Shown here piece by piece: positions 63,093-64,000 of a stretch of 64,000 bases of DNA; the first letter of the stretch is position 1; the number at the start of each line of letters is the position of its first letter. The notes under the pieces are model-generated. The model made no database searches. It saw nothing but the letters and a program-made list of their open reading frames with translations, and had not been told where the DNA came from. Source of the DNA: Rikenella microfusus. Lineage in GTDB: Bacteria > Bacteroidota > Bacteroidia > Bacteroidales > Tenuifilaceae. The position numbers and the translations under genes were made by a program. The DNA lies in assembly GCA_020722565.1 (NCBI GenBank), contig DYKO01000002.1, forward strand, positions 84,725-148,724, written 5' to 3'.

Positions 63093-64000
63093 CTATCGAA
63101 AGTTGATACCAACACCAGCGTTAAATATTCCATAATCGCCAAGAGCATAATCAAAATGAAAAGCAAGGATGGCTAATTTAAGCCTTACACCGAGGTTGGC
63201 GGTGAAACCGTTGTTCATGAAATCGAATTCAACCGGATTGGTTATCGAACCCACCTCATCTACGTTGTAGGTTCCCTTGAGTGCCACTTCGGTTTTGGAG
63301 TGATTATAGCCTATGCCACCATACACCGTTAGCACCGGTATGGACTTAGAAACCAACAACCTGACAGTGTAGCCCGAAGCCTTAAAATCCAGTTTTTGCT
63401 TATCGGGCTTACTAATGTCGAACGAGGAGCGAAACTGTGTGTATCCAAAAAATACCGAAGCGTTAATGGGGATGCGCTTGGCAAAGGGAATGAATTCCAG
63501 AAATTCATTCTTAATCCCAACGCCCCACATGCCAAAATTGCCCACTCCTGAAATATTTACAGTAGGGAAAAATCGGCCAACTAGCTCGGTATGGAGGGGT
63601 AAACCTTTTGCTAACTGGATAACAGGTGCGGGAATAAACTGAAGATTTGCGCCTACAGGCATGTTTAGGGTATTTGAACCAGTAGCCTTATCAGTGAGGA
63701 CTGTTGCACCGGACTTTTTTCCGGTAACAGTGGGGGAAAGGTTACTTTGACCGCTTTGAATCTGCCAGTATTCGAGATTAAGTTTACTTACGTCAAAAGT
63801 TTTATCTGAAGAAGCAGGAATTGTAATGGGAACAGTAAAGGTTATATCAAAGCCAAGCAAGCCGTGGGGTTTTGCTGAATTATACCAGCCAGAATTCAAG
63901 CTCATACCCAAACTTTTACCAAATGGTTCAAGGTATGCTTTACTCAACTTTTGTGCATCTGCTAAATTGCCCTTTAAAAAGGCAACCACATCCTCTTGTG
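63093..64000 (-). CDS. DUF6588 family outer-membrane-like protein (5' end beyond the window)
   Basis: About 302 residues visible; the frame is open to base 64000, so the N-terminus is outside the window. The C-terminal half is made of beta-strands with an aromatic C-terminal residue pattern (NAGVGINFR), typical of a small outer-membrane barrel. The family DUF6588 is of unknown function. Confidence 0.8.
   Translation of the reverse strand, partial: QEDVVAFLKGNLADAQKLSKAYLEPFGKSLGMSLNSGWYNSAKPHGLLGFDITFTVPITIPASSDKTFDVSKLNLEYWQIQSGQSNLSPTVTGKKSGATVLTDKATGSNTLNMPVGANLQFIPAPVIQLAKGLPLHTELVGRFFPTVNISGVGNFGMWGVGIKNEFLEFIPFAKRIPINASVFFGYTQFRSSFDISKPDKQKLDFKASGYTVRLLVSKSIPVLTVYGGIGYNHSKTEVALKGTYNVDEVGSITNPVEFDFMNNGFTANLGVRLKLAILAFHFDYALGDYGIFNAGVGINFR

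Overview
The window looks like a chromosomal segment of an anaerobic or microaerophilic Bacteroidota, probably of the Bacteroidales/Marinilabiliales type. The evidence is the complete Bat (MoxR-BatABCDE) operon, a GLPGLI protein beside a TonB-type outer-membrane protein, the DUF4295 gene next to rpmG, and the many TAnnTTTG promoter -7 elements with few Shine-Dalgarno sequences. A flavodiiron protein, a V-type ATPase and a selenium cluster fit a fermentative lifestyle. This placement is inferred from gene content only.

Layout. 1-1.75 kb: a 55-bp hairpin repeat present twice, a cold-shock gene and a heavily decayed metallophosphoesterase. 1.9-6.6 kb: flavodiiron protein, a cupin and a hotdog thioesterase divided by two divergent promoters, an acyl-ACP thioesterase and a DUF4301 protein. 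6.8-10.8 kb: a palindromic terminator, then a small secreted Cys protein, a GLPGLI protein and a large outer-membrane barrel, which form a candidate uncharacterised envelope module. 10.9-12.8 kb: a phosphoesterase lipoprotein and truA. 13-21.9 kb: moxR, an unknown secreted protein, a DUF58 protein, a membrane protein and batA-batE. 22-26.5 kb: glutathione peroxidase, M28 peptidase, DUF2179 membrane protein, a solo PAS protein and a Cys/Met PLP enzyme.

26.7-34.3 kb: a seven-gene V-type ATPase operon (E, DUF2764, A, B, D, I, K). It has no recognisable C, F or G gene, and its K subunit carries the complete sodium-site residue set. 34.3-38.6 kb: a YgiQ-type radical SAM protein, a QueA-type enzyme and a DUF2027/Smr protein. 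The RNase P RNA follows, then about 0.9 kb of AT-rich DNA with no gene. 39.9-44.4 kb: an XRE regulator, pyrD and a selenium cluster (yedF, cysteine desulfurase/selenocysteine lyase, DUF3343, selD) in which the lyase is broken before its catalytic cysteine. 44.5-53.9 kb: an unknown repeat protein, an acidic small protein, a pseudogene fragment, a thioredoxin-like protein, a TPR protein with gyrA, clpC and tpx. 53.9-58.5 kb: rimO-ftsY, DUF4295-rpmG-rpmB, cinA and tRNA-Thr(CGU). 58.6-64 kb: a DUF6340 lipoprotein, fabG, a large Cache-HAMP-GAF-PAS sensor with no output domain, and a DUF6588 protein cut by the window edge.

Most genes are housekeeping or envelope functions. The points of most interest are the GLPGLI/small-protein/barrel module, the reduced sodium-type V-ATPase, the interrupted selenium lyase, three decayed genes and the hairpin repeat at the left edge.
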